Position numbers and translations under genes: made by a program. Below the pieces are notes generated by a model. That model searched no databases and was not told the origin of the DNA. It worked only from the letters and a program-made list of their open reading frames with translations. Positions 6,206-14,348 of a stretch of DNA of 40,316 nt are shown one piece after another (positions within the stretch are counted from its first letter, which is position 1; each line of letters starts with the position of its first letter). The DNA comes from Micromonospora sp. KC723 (GTDB lineage: Bacteria > Actinomycetota > Actinomycetes > Mycobacteriales > Micromonosporaceae), in the NCBI RefSeq assembly GCF_004348595.1, contig NZ_SMKD01000042.1, forward strand, positions 1 through 40,316. The letters are read 5' to 3'.

Positions 6206-9019
6206 TTGCGGTTCTGCGTTCTGGGACCGGTAGTGGCATATGGGATCCACGGAGCTGTCGAACTGGGACCGACCCGTCAGCGCACAGTGCTGGCCACGCT
6301 GCTGGTCGAGCCCGCGACCGCAGTCAACGTCGATCAGTTGATCGACCGCGTGTGGGGCGAACGGCCACCCCAACGAGCCAGACAAACCCTGCACACCTAT
6401 CTCTCACGGTTGCGTACGCTGCTCGAAGCGGCCGGAGGCCCGGCACCTGTCCGGAGCGGTCGGGGCTACCTGCTCGGCGTCGACCCCGTCATCGTGGACA
6501 TCCACGAGTTCCGGGACCTGGTCGCCCGCGCCCGCGCCGCCGACGATGCCAAAGCCGTCGAACTGTGGCGCGACGCCCTCGCCCTCTGGCGCGGTACGCC
6601 GTTCGACGATGTCGACAGCGACTGGCTGCACGCCGTCGCCGATGGGCTCGAACGCGAACGCTGGGCGGCCATCCTCGACCGCAACGACGTCCTGCTCCGC
6701 AGCGGAAACCACACGAACGTACTCGCCGACGTGACGTCAGCGTTGAACGCGCACCCGCTGGACGAACGCCTCGCCGGACAGTTCATGGTCGCCCTGTACG
6801 CGGCCGGCCGCCAAGCCGACGCTCTCGCTCACTACCGCACCCTGCGCCAGCGACTGGTTGACGACATCGGCAGCGAACCTGGACCCGCACTCCGCGAACT
6901 CCACCGACGCATCCTGCACCAAGACCCACACCTCGTCCCCGGAAAGACCGCGCCGGAGACTCCGCGGAAGCGGGCCCCGGCTGCGCCGGTGACCGGACCA
7001 AGAATCGGCGCACCGACCCAGTTGCCCGCCGACATCGCCGGGTTCATCGGCCGGGACGACGCCGTCAAGCAGCTCGACGACATCCTGGATAGCGCCGGTG
7101 ATCCACGATCGGCGACGGTCATCGCGACGATCGGCAGCAGTGGCGGCATCGGGAAGACAGCGTTGGCTGTGCACTGGGCGCACCGCGTACGCGGCCGGTT
7201 CCCGGACGGACAGCTGTACCTGAACCTGCGGGGGTTCGACCCGGGCGGTCAGCCGATGCCGTCCGACGCCGCCCTGCGTACGCTGCTCGAGCTGCTCGGC
7301 GTCTCGCCCGCGAAACATCCGACCACAATAGAGGCTCTGGCGGGGCTCTACCGCAGCCAGCTGGCCGACGCCCGAATGTTGCTGTTGCTGGACAACGCGC
7401 GCGACGCCGAGCAGGTCCGGCCGCTGCTCCTCGGGTCGCCGGGCAGCATGGTGCTGGTCACCAGCCGCAGCGACCTGGCGAGCCTGGTTGCCACGGAGGG
7501 CGCCCGGCCGTTGTGGCTCGATGGACTCGACGTCGACCGGGCGCGGCTGCTGCTGGCCCGCCGGCTCGGCCCCGACCGGCTGGCGGCCGAACCGGACGCC
7601 GTCGACACCGTCATCACCGCCTGCGCCGGGCTCCCCCTCGCGCTGGCCATCATCGCCGCCCGGGTCGCCACCCGACCTACCCTGCCGCTGTCGGCGCTGG
7701 CGGCGGAACTGGCCGACGCGGGCAACCCGCTCGACGCGTTCACCGGACCGGACGCGGCGACCGACGTACGGGCGGTTTTCTCCTGGTCCTATCACGCCCT
7801 GGGTGCGGAGTCGGCCCGGCTGCTACGGCTACTCGGGTTGCACCCCGGCCCCGACATCGGCCCGGCCGCGGCCGCCAGCCTCGCCTGCCTGCCCATTCCA
7901 CAGACCCGCCGCCTGCTGGACATGCTGTGCGCCGCGCACCTGCTGACCGAGCACACTCCCGGCCGCTACGCCTTCCACGACCTGATCCGAGCCTACGCAG
8001 CTGAGCTCGCGTACGCCGAGGATAGCGAGGACGACCGGTTCGCCGCCCAGCGGCGGATGCTCGACTACTACCTGCTCAGCGCCCATGCGACCGACCAATG
8101 GCTGCCGGCAGCTCGCGACCCGATCAGCCCCGCTCCGCCATCGCCTGGAGTCGTGGTTGAGGTGTTCACCGACAACACCGGTGCTCGGCAATGGCTGACC
8201 GAGGAACTGGCCGTTCTCCTCGCCGTCGTGCACAGCACCACCGACGCACGGTTCGACCGGCACATTCAGCAGCTGGGCTGGTCGATGGCGACGTTCCTCC
8301 TTTGGCGAGGGCACTGGCATCACCAAGTCAGCGTCCAGGAAGCCGCCCTTCGTGCCGCGCGGCGACTCGGGGACCAGCCCGGCCAAGCCGACATCCACCG
8401 CAGACTGCTCTACGCGCACTTGATGCTCGGCCGGAGCGATCAGGCCCAAGGGCACAGCCTCCAGGCCATCGACCTGTACGCCGCGGTCGGCGACCACACC
8501 GGCAGCGCGCGTACGCACCTCGGGTTGATGTGGTTCTCCGAACAGCAGGGCAACCATCACGACGCGCTGCACCACGCGCTGCAGGCGCTCGAGTTCGCCG
8601 AGCGCTCCGGTAACCGCGGGGTGCTGGCAGTCGCGTACAACGGAGTCGGGTGGACGCACAGCCTCGTCGGCGAGCACGAGACCGCGATCGCGTACTGCGA
8701 GCGGGCCCTACCCATCCTGGAGGAACTCGGGGAACGGGCCACGATGGCCGACGTTTGGGACAGCCTCGGGCACGCGTACCACCAACTCGGGCGCCATCCG
8801 GAGGCGATCAGCTACTACCAGCGGGCGCGGGATCAGAGCCGGGAGATGGGCGACCGCCGCCACGAGGCCTCCCACCTGGCCCGGCTTGGCGACACCCACT
8901 CCTCGGCGGGCGACCACGAGGCGGCCCGGCAGAGCTGGCGGGCTGCGCTAACCATCTTCGACGACATCGACCACCCGGAGGCCGCCAGCATCAGGTCGAA
9001 GCTGGCGACTACAGAGTGA
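6206..9019 (+). CDS. SARP-family regulator with NB-ARC ATPase and TPR domains (AfsR-like)
   Basis: A 937-aa transcriptional regulator. Residues ~1-90 form an OmpR-type winged helix (LRFCVLGPVVAYGIHGAVEL; TVLATLLVEPATAVNVDQLI; RQTLHTYLSRLRTLLEA). Residues ~95-240 form the bacterial transcriptional activation domain (DIHEFRDLVARAR ... HPLDERLAGQFMVALYAAGR). Residues ~280-600 are an NB-ARC switch ATPase with Walker A GSSGGIGKTA near residue 310, Walker B MLLLLDNA near 390 and LVTSRS. The rest is TPR repeats (e.g. AIAYCERALPILEELGERAT). AfsR-type proteins activate secondary-metabolite genes by binding direct repeats and recruiting RNA polymerase. The TTG at 6206 is chosen because the family begins exactly at LRFCVLG and GGGAAGGGGGG (6191-6201) lies 4 nt upstream. 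An in-frame extension to 6044 runs through the transposase tail and is unlikely. No biosynthetic cluster adjoins it, so it is an orphan here. Confidence 0.9.
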   Translation: MRFCVLGPVVAYGIHGAVELGPTRQRTVLATLLVEPATAVNVDQLIDRVWGERPPQRARQTLHTYLSRLRTLLEAAGGPAPVRSGRGYLLGVDPVIVDIHEFRDLVARARAADDAKAVELWRDALALWRGTPFDDVDSDWLHAVADGLERERWAAILDRNDVLLRSGNHTNVLADVTSALNAHPLDERLAGQFMVALYAAGRQADALAHYRTLRQRLVDDIGSEPGPALRELHRRILHQDPHLVPGKTAPETPRKRAPAAPVTGPRIGAPTQLPADIAGFIGRDDAVKQLDDILDSAGDPRSATVIATIGSSGGIGKTALAVHWAHRVRGRFPDGQLYLNLRGFDPGGQPMPSDAALRTLLELLGVSPAKHPTTIEALAGLYRSQLADARMLLLLDNARDAEQVRPLLLGSPGSMVLVTSRSDLASLVATEGARPLWLDGLDVDRARLLLARRLGPDRLAAEPDAVDTVITACAGLPLALAIIAARVATRPTLPLSALAAELADAGNPLDAFTGPDAATDVRAVFSWSYHALGAESARLLRLLGLHPGPDIGPAAAASLACLPIPQTRRLLDMLCAAHLLTEHTPGRYAFHDLIRAYAAELAYAEDSEDDRFAAQRRMLDYYLLSAHATDQWLPAARDPISPAPPSPGVVVEVFTDNTGARQWLTEELAVLLAVVHSTTDARFDRHIQQLGWSMATFLLWRGHWHHQVSVQEAALRAARRLGDQPGQADIHRRLLYAHLMLGRSDQAQGHSLQAIDLYAAVGDHTGSARTHLGLMWFSEQQGNHHDALHHALQALEFAERSGNRGVLAVAYNGVGWTHSLVGEHETAIAYCERALPILEELGERATMADVWDSLGHAYHQLGRHPEAISYYQRARDQSREMGDRRHEASHLARLGDTHSSAGDHEAARQSWRAALTIFDDIDHPEAASIRSKLATTE

Positions 9020-9033
9020 GCCCGTAGGGCTGA

Positions 9034-9109
9034 CCGCCACCACGACCGCGACAGCACCCGCCCGCTGGCACTACTCGACATCACCCGACTTTGCCGGAAC
9101 CTGCCTGCG
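9034..9109 (+). repeat. Right copy of ISAs1 3'-end direct repeat
   Basis: Begins 14 bp after the SARP stop codon. Translated, it gives DRHHDRDSTRPLALLDIT, matching the ISAs1 tail at 6057-6134. The following bases (CGACTTTGCCGGAACCTGCCT) also match the left copy's CGACTCTGCCGGGCCCCTGC. The transposase stop codon is lost. Confidence 0.75.
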
Positions 9110-9341
9110 AGACACAGGCATGGTGAGGACTCGGCGCCGCGAACTGGGGTAGGAGAGGTCGCCCTCGATCACGTTGAGCTGACCGTCTGGGTGCACTACG
9201 GGGCTCAGCTGACGTGCCGGAGATGTACTCGGCGAGGACGTCTGGGCCGACATACAGTAGCGGCGCTGTTCGGTCCATTCGGCGGTTTGCTCGGCTAGGA
9301 CCGAGGAGGCCCGATGACGAGGACTGATCCCGGACGGTGCG
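9110..9341. other. Intergenic, possible decayed transposase on minus strand
   Basis: Minus-strand frames read EQTAEWTEQRRYCMSAQ and LLYVGPDVLAEYI, then VVHPDGQLNVIEGDLS in another frame. The first resembles the C-terminal region of IS256-type transposases, but the match is weak and needs frameshifts. No intact gene is present. Confidence 0.3.
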
Positions 9342-10058
9342 TCAGGTCAGTTCGACGGTGTCCCCGAGTCGTACCCGTCCTGGCTGCGTGACCGTGGCCA
9401 GGGCGTCCAGTCTCATGTCGTGGGCCTGGGCGATGGCTCGCAGGATCAGCGGGGAGTGCGGCAGGTCCTGCTGGGCCTCGTTGGTCATCACGCATCGCTC
9501 GCTGGAGCGCTCGAACCGTATCCGCAGGTCATCGCCGATCCGGGCGGTGCTGCCGAACCATGCGTCTTCGACGAAGGCAGGTGTGCCCGGCGGCGTCCGC
9601 ACCAGCAGGTTGGGCCGAAACCGGCGCTCGTCGACGGGGACGCCGGGAACGGCCGCGCGGACCCAGTCGAGGGTGGCGGTGGTCAGGACGCTGAGGGGAA
9701 GCTGGTCGAAGTGCGAGATCGCGCCCTCGCGGGCCACCTCGACATCGTCCCGGCCCAGGTAGTGCCGCACGTAGGAGGTCGGGTCCGGCACCGGCTCGCC
9801 GTCCGGGTCCAACAGCTCGGGCACCTCCGTGGCTGCTCCCCCTGCATAACGGGACCGTATCTGCAAAAGCCCTGACATGCGTCGGAACCGGCGCGTGTTC
9901 TTGCCCGAGCCGAATTTGCCCTCGGCGTCCCGCACCGCGTAGAGCCGGTCGCCGACGAGGCCCCGGGCATCCACGGCGGCCTCGTTCAACAGCTCACCGC
10001 CGGTGGACTTGATGGGGTACCGCCAGATCCGCTCGATCGTCCCGAGCACCGTGCCCAC
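9342..10058 (-). CDS. MOSC-domain protein
   Basis: A 238-aa protein with an N-terminal MOSC_N beta-barrel part (GTIERIWRYPIKSTGGELL; GLVGDRLYAVRDAEGKFGSG) and a C-terminal MOSC domain with the conserved Cys in SERCVMTNEAQQDLPH. MOSC proteins are related to the molybdenum-cofactor sulfurase C-terminus and usually act with the Mo cofactor in sulfur transfer or N-hydroxylated substrate reduction. Which reaction applies here cannot be told. The GTG at 10058 is chosen over one at 10073 because GGGAGGGAC sits 6-12 nt upstream. It lies 25 bp downstream of the LysE gene on the same strand, so the two are probably co-transcribed. Confidence 0.85.
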   Translation of the reverse strand: MGTVLGTIERIWRYPIKSTGGELLNEAAVDARGLVGDRLYAVRDAEGKFGSGKNTRRFRRMSGLLQIRSRYAGGAATEVPELLDPDGEPVPDPTSYVRHYLGRDDVEVAREGAISHFDQLPLSVLTTATLDWVRAAVPGVPVDERRFRPNLLVRTPPGTPAFVEDAWFGSTARIGDDLRIRFERSSERCVMTNEAQQDLPHSPLILRAIAQAHDMRLDALATVTQPGRVRLGDTVELT

Positions 10059-10083
10059 GTCCGTCCCTCCCACGAGTTGCTTG

Positions 10084-10701
10084 TCAGTTGGCTTGCGCGG
10101 CTACCCGCATCCCGAAGCCGATCAACACCACAGCCGTCACGCGGTCCAGCAGGCGCCGGACGCGAGGCCGTTCGAAGACTGAGCGCGCCCCGCAGACGAG
10201 GTAGGAATAACACCCGAGCCACATCAGAGTCAGCGTCGCATGCAGCACGACCAGCAGGCCCAGGCCGGCCGCCGTGGGCAGATCGTGCGGCGCCAGGGTC
10301 GGCAGCATGCCGGTGTAAAAAACGGCGATCTTCGGATTGAGAACGTTCGTGGTCAGGCCCGTCACGTACGCCTGCCCCGAGCCGGCCACCTTCAACTCGG
10401 CGGTCCGCGGCGCGGCGCGGCGGCTCTGCCACAGGGCCTGCAGCCCGAGGAAAACCAGGTATGCGGCACCCAGAATCTTGACAACGAAGTACGCCTCCGC
10501 CGAGGCCGCGAGAATCGCCGCGAGCCCGACCACGGTGAACAGGCCCCACACGAGTAGCCCGGTAGTGATTCCCGCAGCGGTCCGCAGGGCCGCCGCTCTG
10601 CCAGAGGCGATCGCGCGCTTGGTGACCACCGCCATGTCCGGCCCCGGCACCACGGTCAACAGGCCGAGCACTCCAACCGCTATGAGTGTCTGCGTCCACA
10701 T
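10084..10701 (-). CDS. LysE/RhtB-family amino-acid exporter
   Basis: A 205-aa polytopic membrane protein. The N-terminus MWTQTLIAVGVLGLLTVVPG followed by PDMAVVTKRAIASGRAAALR is the diagnostic LysE/RhtB start (PGP(D/N) then G...G). About five to six membrane segments follow (GLLVWGLFTVVGLAAILAAS; ILGAAYLVFLGLQALW; LGLLVVLHATLTLMWLGCYS; VTAVVLIGFGMRVA), and the NPKIAVFYTGMLP motif is present. The family exports amino acids or homoserine lactones by proton exchange. The ATG at 10701 fits the family start; the longer GTG frame to 10788 does not. Substrate unknown. Confidence 0.9.
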   Translation of the reverse strand: MWTQTLIAVGVLGLLTVVPGPDMAVVTKRAIASGRAAALRTAAGITTGLLVWGLFTVVGLAAILAASAEAYFVVKILGAAYLVFLGLQALWQSRRAAPRTAELKVAGSGQAYVTGLTTNVLNPKIAVFYTGMLPTLAPHDLPTAAGLGLLVVLHATLTLMWLGCYSYLVCGARSVFERPRVRRLLDRVTAVVLIGFGMRVAAQAN

Positions 10702-11013
10702 GCAGCCAGTCTGCTTCCAAACGATCACCGTGGAGTTGTGACAACGACCATAGGCGCGTACACCCCCGGCTGAGGTGTGCGGCCACACCTGGGGAGAACC
10801 TTACGAATCGGGACCGCCGCCCGGCTTCTTCACGGCAGCTGCCTCGGAATTTGGTACGACGACCGGTTCGACGAGGGGGGTCTAGCTTGGGCCGCGGCCA
10901 ACGCACGGTCAACCCAGGGGTGACAGCAAATCAAGATCGCTCCCCGTGCGGTTTGCGTTACGGGACGGTTGTCGTGGCGCGAACGAGCGCAGTCCGGGAT
11001 AGCCTTGCCGTAT
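10702..11013. other. Divergent intergenic region
   Basis: 312 bp between the LysE gene (minus) and a small plus-strand gene. It should hold both promoters. I see no convincing promoter hexamers, repeats or genes. Confidence 0.4.
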
Positions 11014-11301
11014 ATGGCTACCTATCGCAGCGCCTCAGTGCTTCTCTCCTCCGACGGCATCAGGACCCCCGGCACCGCCGCGCTCTTCGCCGAGCCCGCC
11101 CGCAAGGGTGGGACCCCGCCGTGGGCAGGTGACTTCCGACCCGCCAACAGCGCCGGCAACGGCCCCAAGAACGCGGTCGGGAAGACCTTCACGTTGGAAC
11201 TGCCCGACGGCAGCACCGGCAAGGTCGTGGTCCAGAGCCTCAAGAGCGGAAAGGGAGGCGTCGTGCTGGCGCTGATGGGCGAGGACGCACCCCCCTTCTG
11301 A
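11014..11301 (+). CDS. Small protein of unknown function
   Basis: A 95-aa protein starting MATYRSASVLLSSDGIRTPG. The C-terminal half looks like a small beta-barrel (GKTFTLELPDGSTGKVVVQSLKSGKGGVVLALMG). There is no signal peptide, membrane segment or Cys. An upstream in-frame GTG at 10969 adds 15 unlikely residues. I do not recognise the family. The clean end at TGA, with codon usage like that of its neighbours, suggests a real gene. GATCAGG/CCTGATC at 11300-11315 just after the stop is a short palindrome. Confidence 0.55.
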   Translation: MATYRSASVLLSSDGIRTPGTAALFAEPARKGGTPPWAGDFRPANSAGNGPKNAVGKTFTLELPDGSTGKVVVQSLKSGKGGVVLALMGEDAPPF

Positions 11302-11592
11302 TCAGGAACCTGATCGCCGTCGCCGCCACCGGCTGGAGACGGCCGGTATGCGACCCTGCCGATGTCAATGCGTTCGGATAGCTGCCGGGCGCATTGCCTC
11401 ACCCGTGGCTGGGCGTCGACGGAGGTCAGGTGTACTGATCTGCCGCCGACCGGGCGCGCCAGACGCGCGTCGCCCCTCACTGCGGGCGGTCGGCGCTTCG
11501 CGACGCTCGGGCATCCTGAACTGCCGATCAGCGTGCACCTGATCTTGCTCGGCTTGCACCGACCAGGCGCGTGCCGGCTGACCGCGGCTCAT
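11302..11592. other. Intergenic, nothing recognised
   Basis: 290 bp between the small protein gene and the end of the sensor-kinase gene. Open frames here are short and lack family resemblance. Confidence 0.4.
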
Positions 11593-12678
11593 CTATCCGG
11601 GAAACTCGATTTCGATGTCGAGACCACCGGCGGCCCGGGCCCGGGCATCGAGGGTCGCTCCGTGCGCCCGAACGATCGCGCGGACGATGGCCAGACCGAG
11701 GCCGTGCCCGTGTCCGTCGGGGTGTCTGGTCCGGCGGTTGCCGACCTGCCGGAACGGCTGGAACAGCGCGTCGACCTCGCCGGGCGGCACCACCGGGCCG
11801 GAGTTGCTGACCCGGATGGCGCCGCCGGTCGCGGTGGTCGTCGTGCTGATCTCGACCCACCCGCCCGGCGCGTTGTGCCGCACGGCGTTGTCGACCAGGT
11901 TGGCGACCAGGCGCTCGATCAGGTCTGGGTCGCCGGTCGCCGGTGCCGGATCGAGGGCGGTGTGCATCCGGATGCCTCGCCGGGCGGCGTCCTGCTGGCG
12001 GGCGGCGACCACCTCGGCGGCGGTGCCGGCGACGTCGAGCGGGGTGTGCAGGTGGAGGCCCTGTTCGCCGTGCGCCAGGGCGAGCAGCGCCTCGAGGAGG
12101 CGTTCCTGTTGGTCGCTGAGCGCGAGGACCTCGTGGCAGGCCGACCGCAGCGTCTCGGCGGTGGCGTCCGGGTCGGCTAGCGCCACCTGGAGTACCGTTC
12201 GCTCGGCGGTGAGCGGGGTACGCAGTTCGTGCGAGGCGTTGGCGACGAAGTGCTGTTGTGACTCGAACGTGGCCTGCAACCGCTGGAACAGGTCGTCGAG
12301 CGTCTCGGCCAGGTCGGTGAACTCGTCGTGCAGACCGGTTCGGCCGATCCGGCGGTGCAGGTCGCTGGCGGAGATCTCGCGGGCGGTGGCGGTGATGGTG
12401 CGCAGGGGGCGCAGGAATCGGCCGGCGACGAACCAGCCGAGCAGCAGGGAGATCATGACCATGCCGATCACGGCCCACGCCGAGGTGGTGAACTGCCGGT
12501 CCAGGTGACCGCCGTCGCCGGGGACGCCGGCGGGGTCCGCGGCCGAACCCGCCGGGATGGCCTGCTTGGTGCCCAGCAGCGAGATCGAGAGCAGCACGAC
12601 GCCGGAGATCAGGAAGGGCACGGCGTAGAGCAGCGTGAGCTGGACGTGCAGGCTCCGCCGGGGAATCCGGACGCGCAT
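11593..12678 (-). CDS. Two-component sensor histidine kinase
   Basis: A 361-aa membrane kinase. TM1 is LTLLYAVPFLISGVVLLSIS and TM2 is AWAVIGMVMISLLLGWFVAG, with a short ~40-aa extracytoplasmic loop. HAMP follows (GRFLRPLRTITATAREISAS), then the dimerisation domain with H-box FVANASHELRTPLTAE (predicted phospho-His near residue 147), and the catalytic domain with N-box LVANLVDNAVRHN, the degenerate VSNSGPVV G1 box and HGLGLAIVRAI G2 box. It overlaps the response-regulator stop by one base (TGATG), so translation is coupled. The short sensory loop is typical of intramembrane-sensing kinases linked to ABC exporters (inference), and a divergent ABC operon lies next door. Confidence 0.93.
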   Translation of the reverse strand: MRVRIPRRSLHVQLTLLYAVPFLISGVVLLSISLLGTKQAIPAGSAADPAGVPGDGGHLDRQFTTSAWAVIGMVMISLLLGWFVAGRFLRPLRTITATAREISASDLHRRIGRTGLHDEFTDLAETLDDLFQRLQATFESQQHFVANASHELRTPLTAERTVLQVALADPDATAETLRSACHEVLALSDQQERLLEALLALAHGEQGLHLHTPLDVAGTAAEVVAARQQDAARRGIRMHTALDPAPATGDPDLIERLVANLVDNAVRHNAPGGWVEISTTTTATGGAIRVSNSGPVVPPGEVDALFQPFRQVGNRRTRHPDGHGHGLGLAIVRAIVRAHGATLDARARAAGGLDIEIEFPG

Positions 12679-13340
12679 CACGGTTCGCCGATCCGGTAGC
12701 CGCCCTCGCGAACGGTGTGGATGATCGGAGGGTCGCCCAGCTTGGTCCGCAGCCTGCGGATGGTGGTCTTCACCGCCGTGGTGAACGGGTCCGCCGCCTC
12801 GTCCCAGACCCGTTCGAGCAGATCCTCCGCCGACACGAGCCGGCCGTGCGCGGTGAGCAGGCATTCCAGGACGGCGAACTCCTTCGGGCTGAGGTCCAGC
12901 CGGCGTCCTTCGCGGGTCGCGACCCGGCGGCCGGGGTCGAGCGTGAGCTCCCCGTACTCCAGGATCGGTGGCACGGCCGTGCCCGGCCGCCGGCCGAGCG
13001 CCCGCACCCGCGCGACCAGCTCGGCGAAGTCGAAGGGCTTGGCCAGGTAGTCGTCGGCGCCGAGGCCCAGGCCGTCGACCCGCTGTTTCACCGACGAGGC
13101 CGCGGTCAGCATCAGCACCCGGGTCGCCGAGTGCTCGTCGACGATCCGCCGGCACACCTCGTCGCCCGGCACACCCGGCAGGTCGCGGTCGAGCACCACC
13201 ACGTCGTAGCGGGTCACGGCCAGGTGATCGAGGGCGGCGTCACCGTCGAGGACCACGTCGACCGCCATGCCCTCGCGGCGCAACCCGACACCCACCGTAC
13301 GGGCCAGCACCTCGAAATCCTCGACCACGAGCACGCGCAT
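12678..13340 (-). CDS. OmpR/PhoB-type response regulator
   Basis: A 220-aa regulator. The receiver domain MRVLVVEDFEVLARTVGVGL has acidic residues at the start, phospho-acceptor Asp in YDVVVLDRDLPG (residue ~51), Thr in VLMLTAASS and Lys in DDYLAKPFDF. The winged-helix DNA-binding domain (LEYGELTLDPGRRVA ... LSPKEFAVLECLLTAHGRLV ... TTIRRLRTKLGDPPIIHTVR) ends in GGYRIGEP. It is the first gene of the regulator-kinase pair and diverges from the ABC operon across ~120 bp containing direct and inverted GGTGTCA boxes, its likely binding site. Confidence 0.94.
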   Translation of the reverse strand: MRVLVVEDFEVLARTVGVGLRREGMAVDVVLDGDAALDHLAVTRYDVVVLDRDLPGVPGDEVCRRIVDEHSATRVLMLTAASSVKQRVDGLGLGADDYLAKPFDFAELVARVRALGRRPGTAVPPILEYGELTLDPGRRVATREGRRLDLSPKEFAVLECLLTAHGRLVSAEDLLERVWDEAADPFTTAVKTTIRRLRTKLGDPPIIHTVREGGYRIGEP

Positions 13341-13362
13341 GATCCCACCATGCCACCGCGCG

Positions 13363-13403
13363 GGTGTCAGAACGGTGTCACTCGGCGGCACCGTCCTGAC
13401 ACC
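13363..13403. promoter_or_regulatory. Probable response-regulator operator between divergent operons
   Basis: GGTGTCA occurs at 13363-13369 and again at 13374-13380, i.e. direct repeats 11 bp apart, the usual spacing for OmpR-type dimers. TGACACC at 13397-13403 is the inverted copy. Viewed as an inverted repeat, arms 13363-13377 and 13389-13403 match at 14 of 15 bases with an 11-nt spacer. The site is 23 bp from the regulator start and 58 bp from the ABC start. Confidence 0.65.
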
Positions 13404-13460
13404 GACGTCCACGTAGAACCGAAACCTGCAAACCGCTTCAGCAGGATGGAAGGGCAACGG

Positions 13461-14348
13461 ATGGACATCGTTCTCGAAACCGACCAGCTCGGGAAGAGGT
13501 ACGGCAGAGCCTGGGCGTTGCGGGACTGCTCGCTGCGCCTTCCGGCCGGAAGGGTGGCCGCGCTGGTCGGCCCCAACGGGGCGGGCAAGAGCACGCTGCT
13601 GCACCTGGCGGTCGGCCTGCTGCGGCCGGACGCCGGCGCCGTACGGGTCTTCGGCCGGACACCGTACGACGACATCGCCGTCCTGTCCGAGGTCGGGTTC
13701 GTGGCCCAGGACACACCGCTGTACCGGGACTTCACCGCGGACGAGCTGTTCACCATGGGCGCCAGGTTGAACCGGCGCTTCGACACGGCGCTGGCGCACC
13801 GCCGGCTGGCGCAGATCGGCATCCCGCGCGACAAGCCGGTCGGCAAGCTGTCCGGCGGTCAGCGGGCCCAGGTCGCCCTCGCCCTGGCGATGGCCAAGCG
13901 CCCACGGCTGCTGCTGCTCGACGAGCCGGTCGCCAGCATCGACCCGCTGGCCCGGCGCGAGTTCCTCCAGGCGCTGATGGGCGTCGTCGCCGAGACGGGC
14001 ACCACGGTGCTGCTGTCCTCGCACATCCTGGCGGACCTCGAACGCACCTGCGACTACCTGATCGTGCTGCACGCCTCGCAGGTGAAGCTCGTCGGCGACG
14101 TCAGCACCCTGCTCGCCGAGCACCGGCAGCTGGTCGGCCCCCGAGACGGCGGCCCGCTGCCCGCCGAGGTCGCGCAGGTCGTGCGGGCCGAACACACCCA
14201 TCGGCAGTCCACGCTGCTGGCCCGCACGAACGCTCCGCCGTGGGATCCGGCATGGAAGGCGTACGACGTGACTCTGGAAGACCTCATCCTCGCCTACCTC
14301 GGCGACGGCGACGCCCGGCCGCACGCCGCGTGGGAGGTGCCGGCATGA
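13461..14348 (+). CDS. ABC transporter ATP-binding protein
   Basis: A 295-aa ATPase with Walker A GPNGAGKST, Q-loop GFVAQDTPLY, signature LSGGQRAQVALALA, Walker B LLLLDEPVASIDP and H-loop LLSSHIL. The C-terminal ~80 residues are an accessory tail without catalytic motifs. It starts at ATG 13461 with GGAAGGG upstream; ATG 13446 in the same frame is an alternative. The stop overlaps the permease start by 4 bp (ATGA). With the following permease it forms an ABC-2-type exporter, probably controlled by the divergent two-component system. Confidence 0.93.
   Translation: MDIVLETDQLGKRYGRAWALRDCSLRLPAGRVAALVGPNGAGKSTLLHLAVGLLRPDAGAVRVFGRTPYDDIAVLSEVGFVAQDTPLYRDFTADELFTMGARLNRRFDTALAHRRLAQIGIPRDKPVGKLSGGQRAQVALALAMAKRPRLLLLDEPVASIDPLARREFLQALMGVVAETGTTVLLSSHILADLERTCDYLIVLHASQVKLVGDVSTLLAEHRQLVGPRDGGPLPAEVAQVVRAEHTHRQSTLLARTNAPPWDPAWKAYDVTLEDLILAYLGDGDARPHAAWEVPA

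Noticed and set aside
12717..13445. Long in-frame extension upstream of the ABC ATPase start
   Set aside because: It runs antisense through the response regulator, and the ATPase has a good start at 13461.
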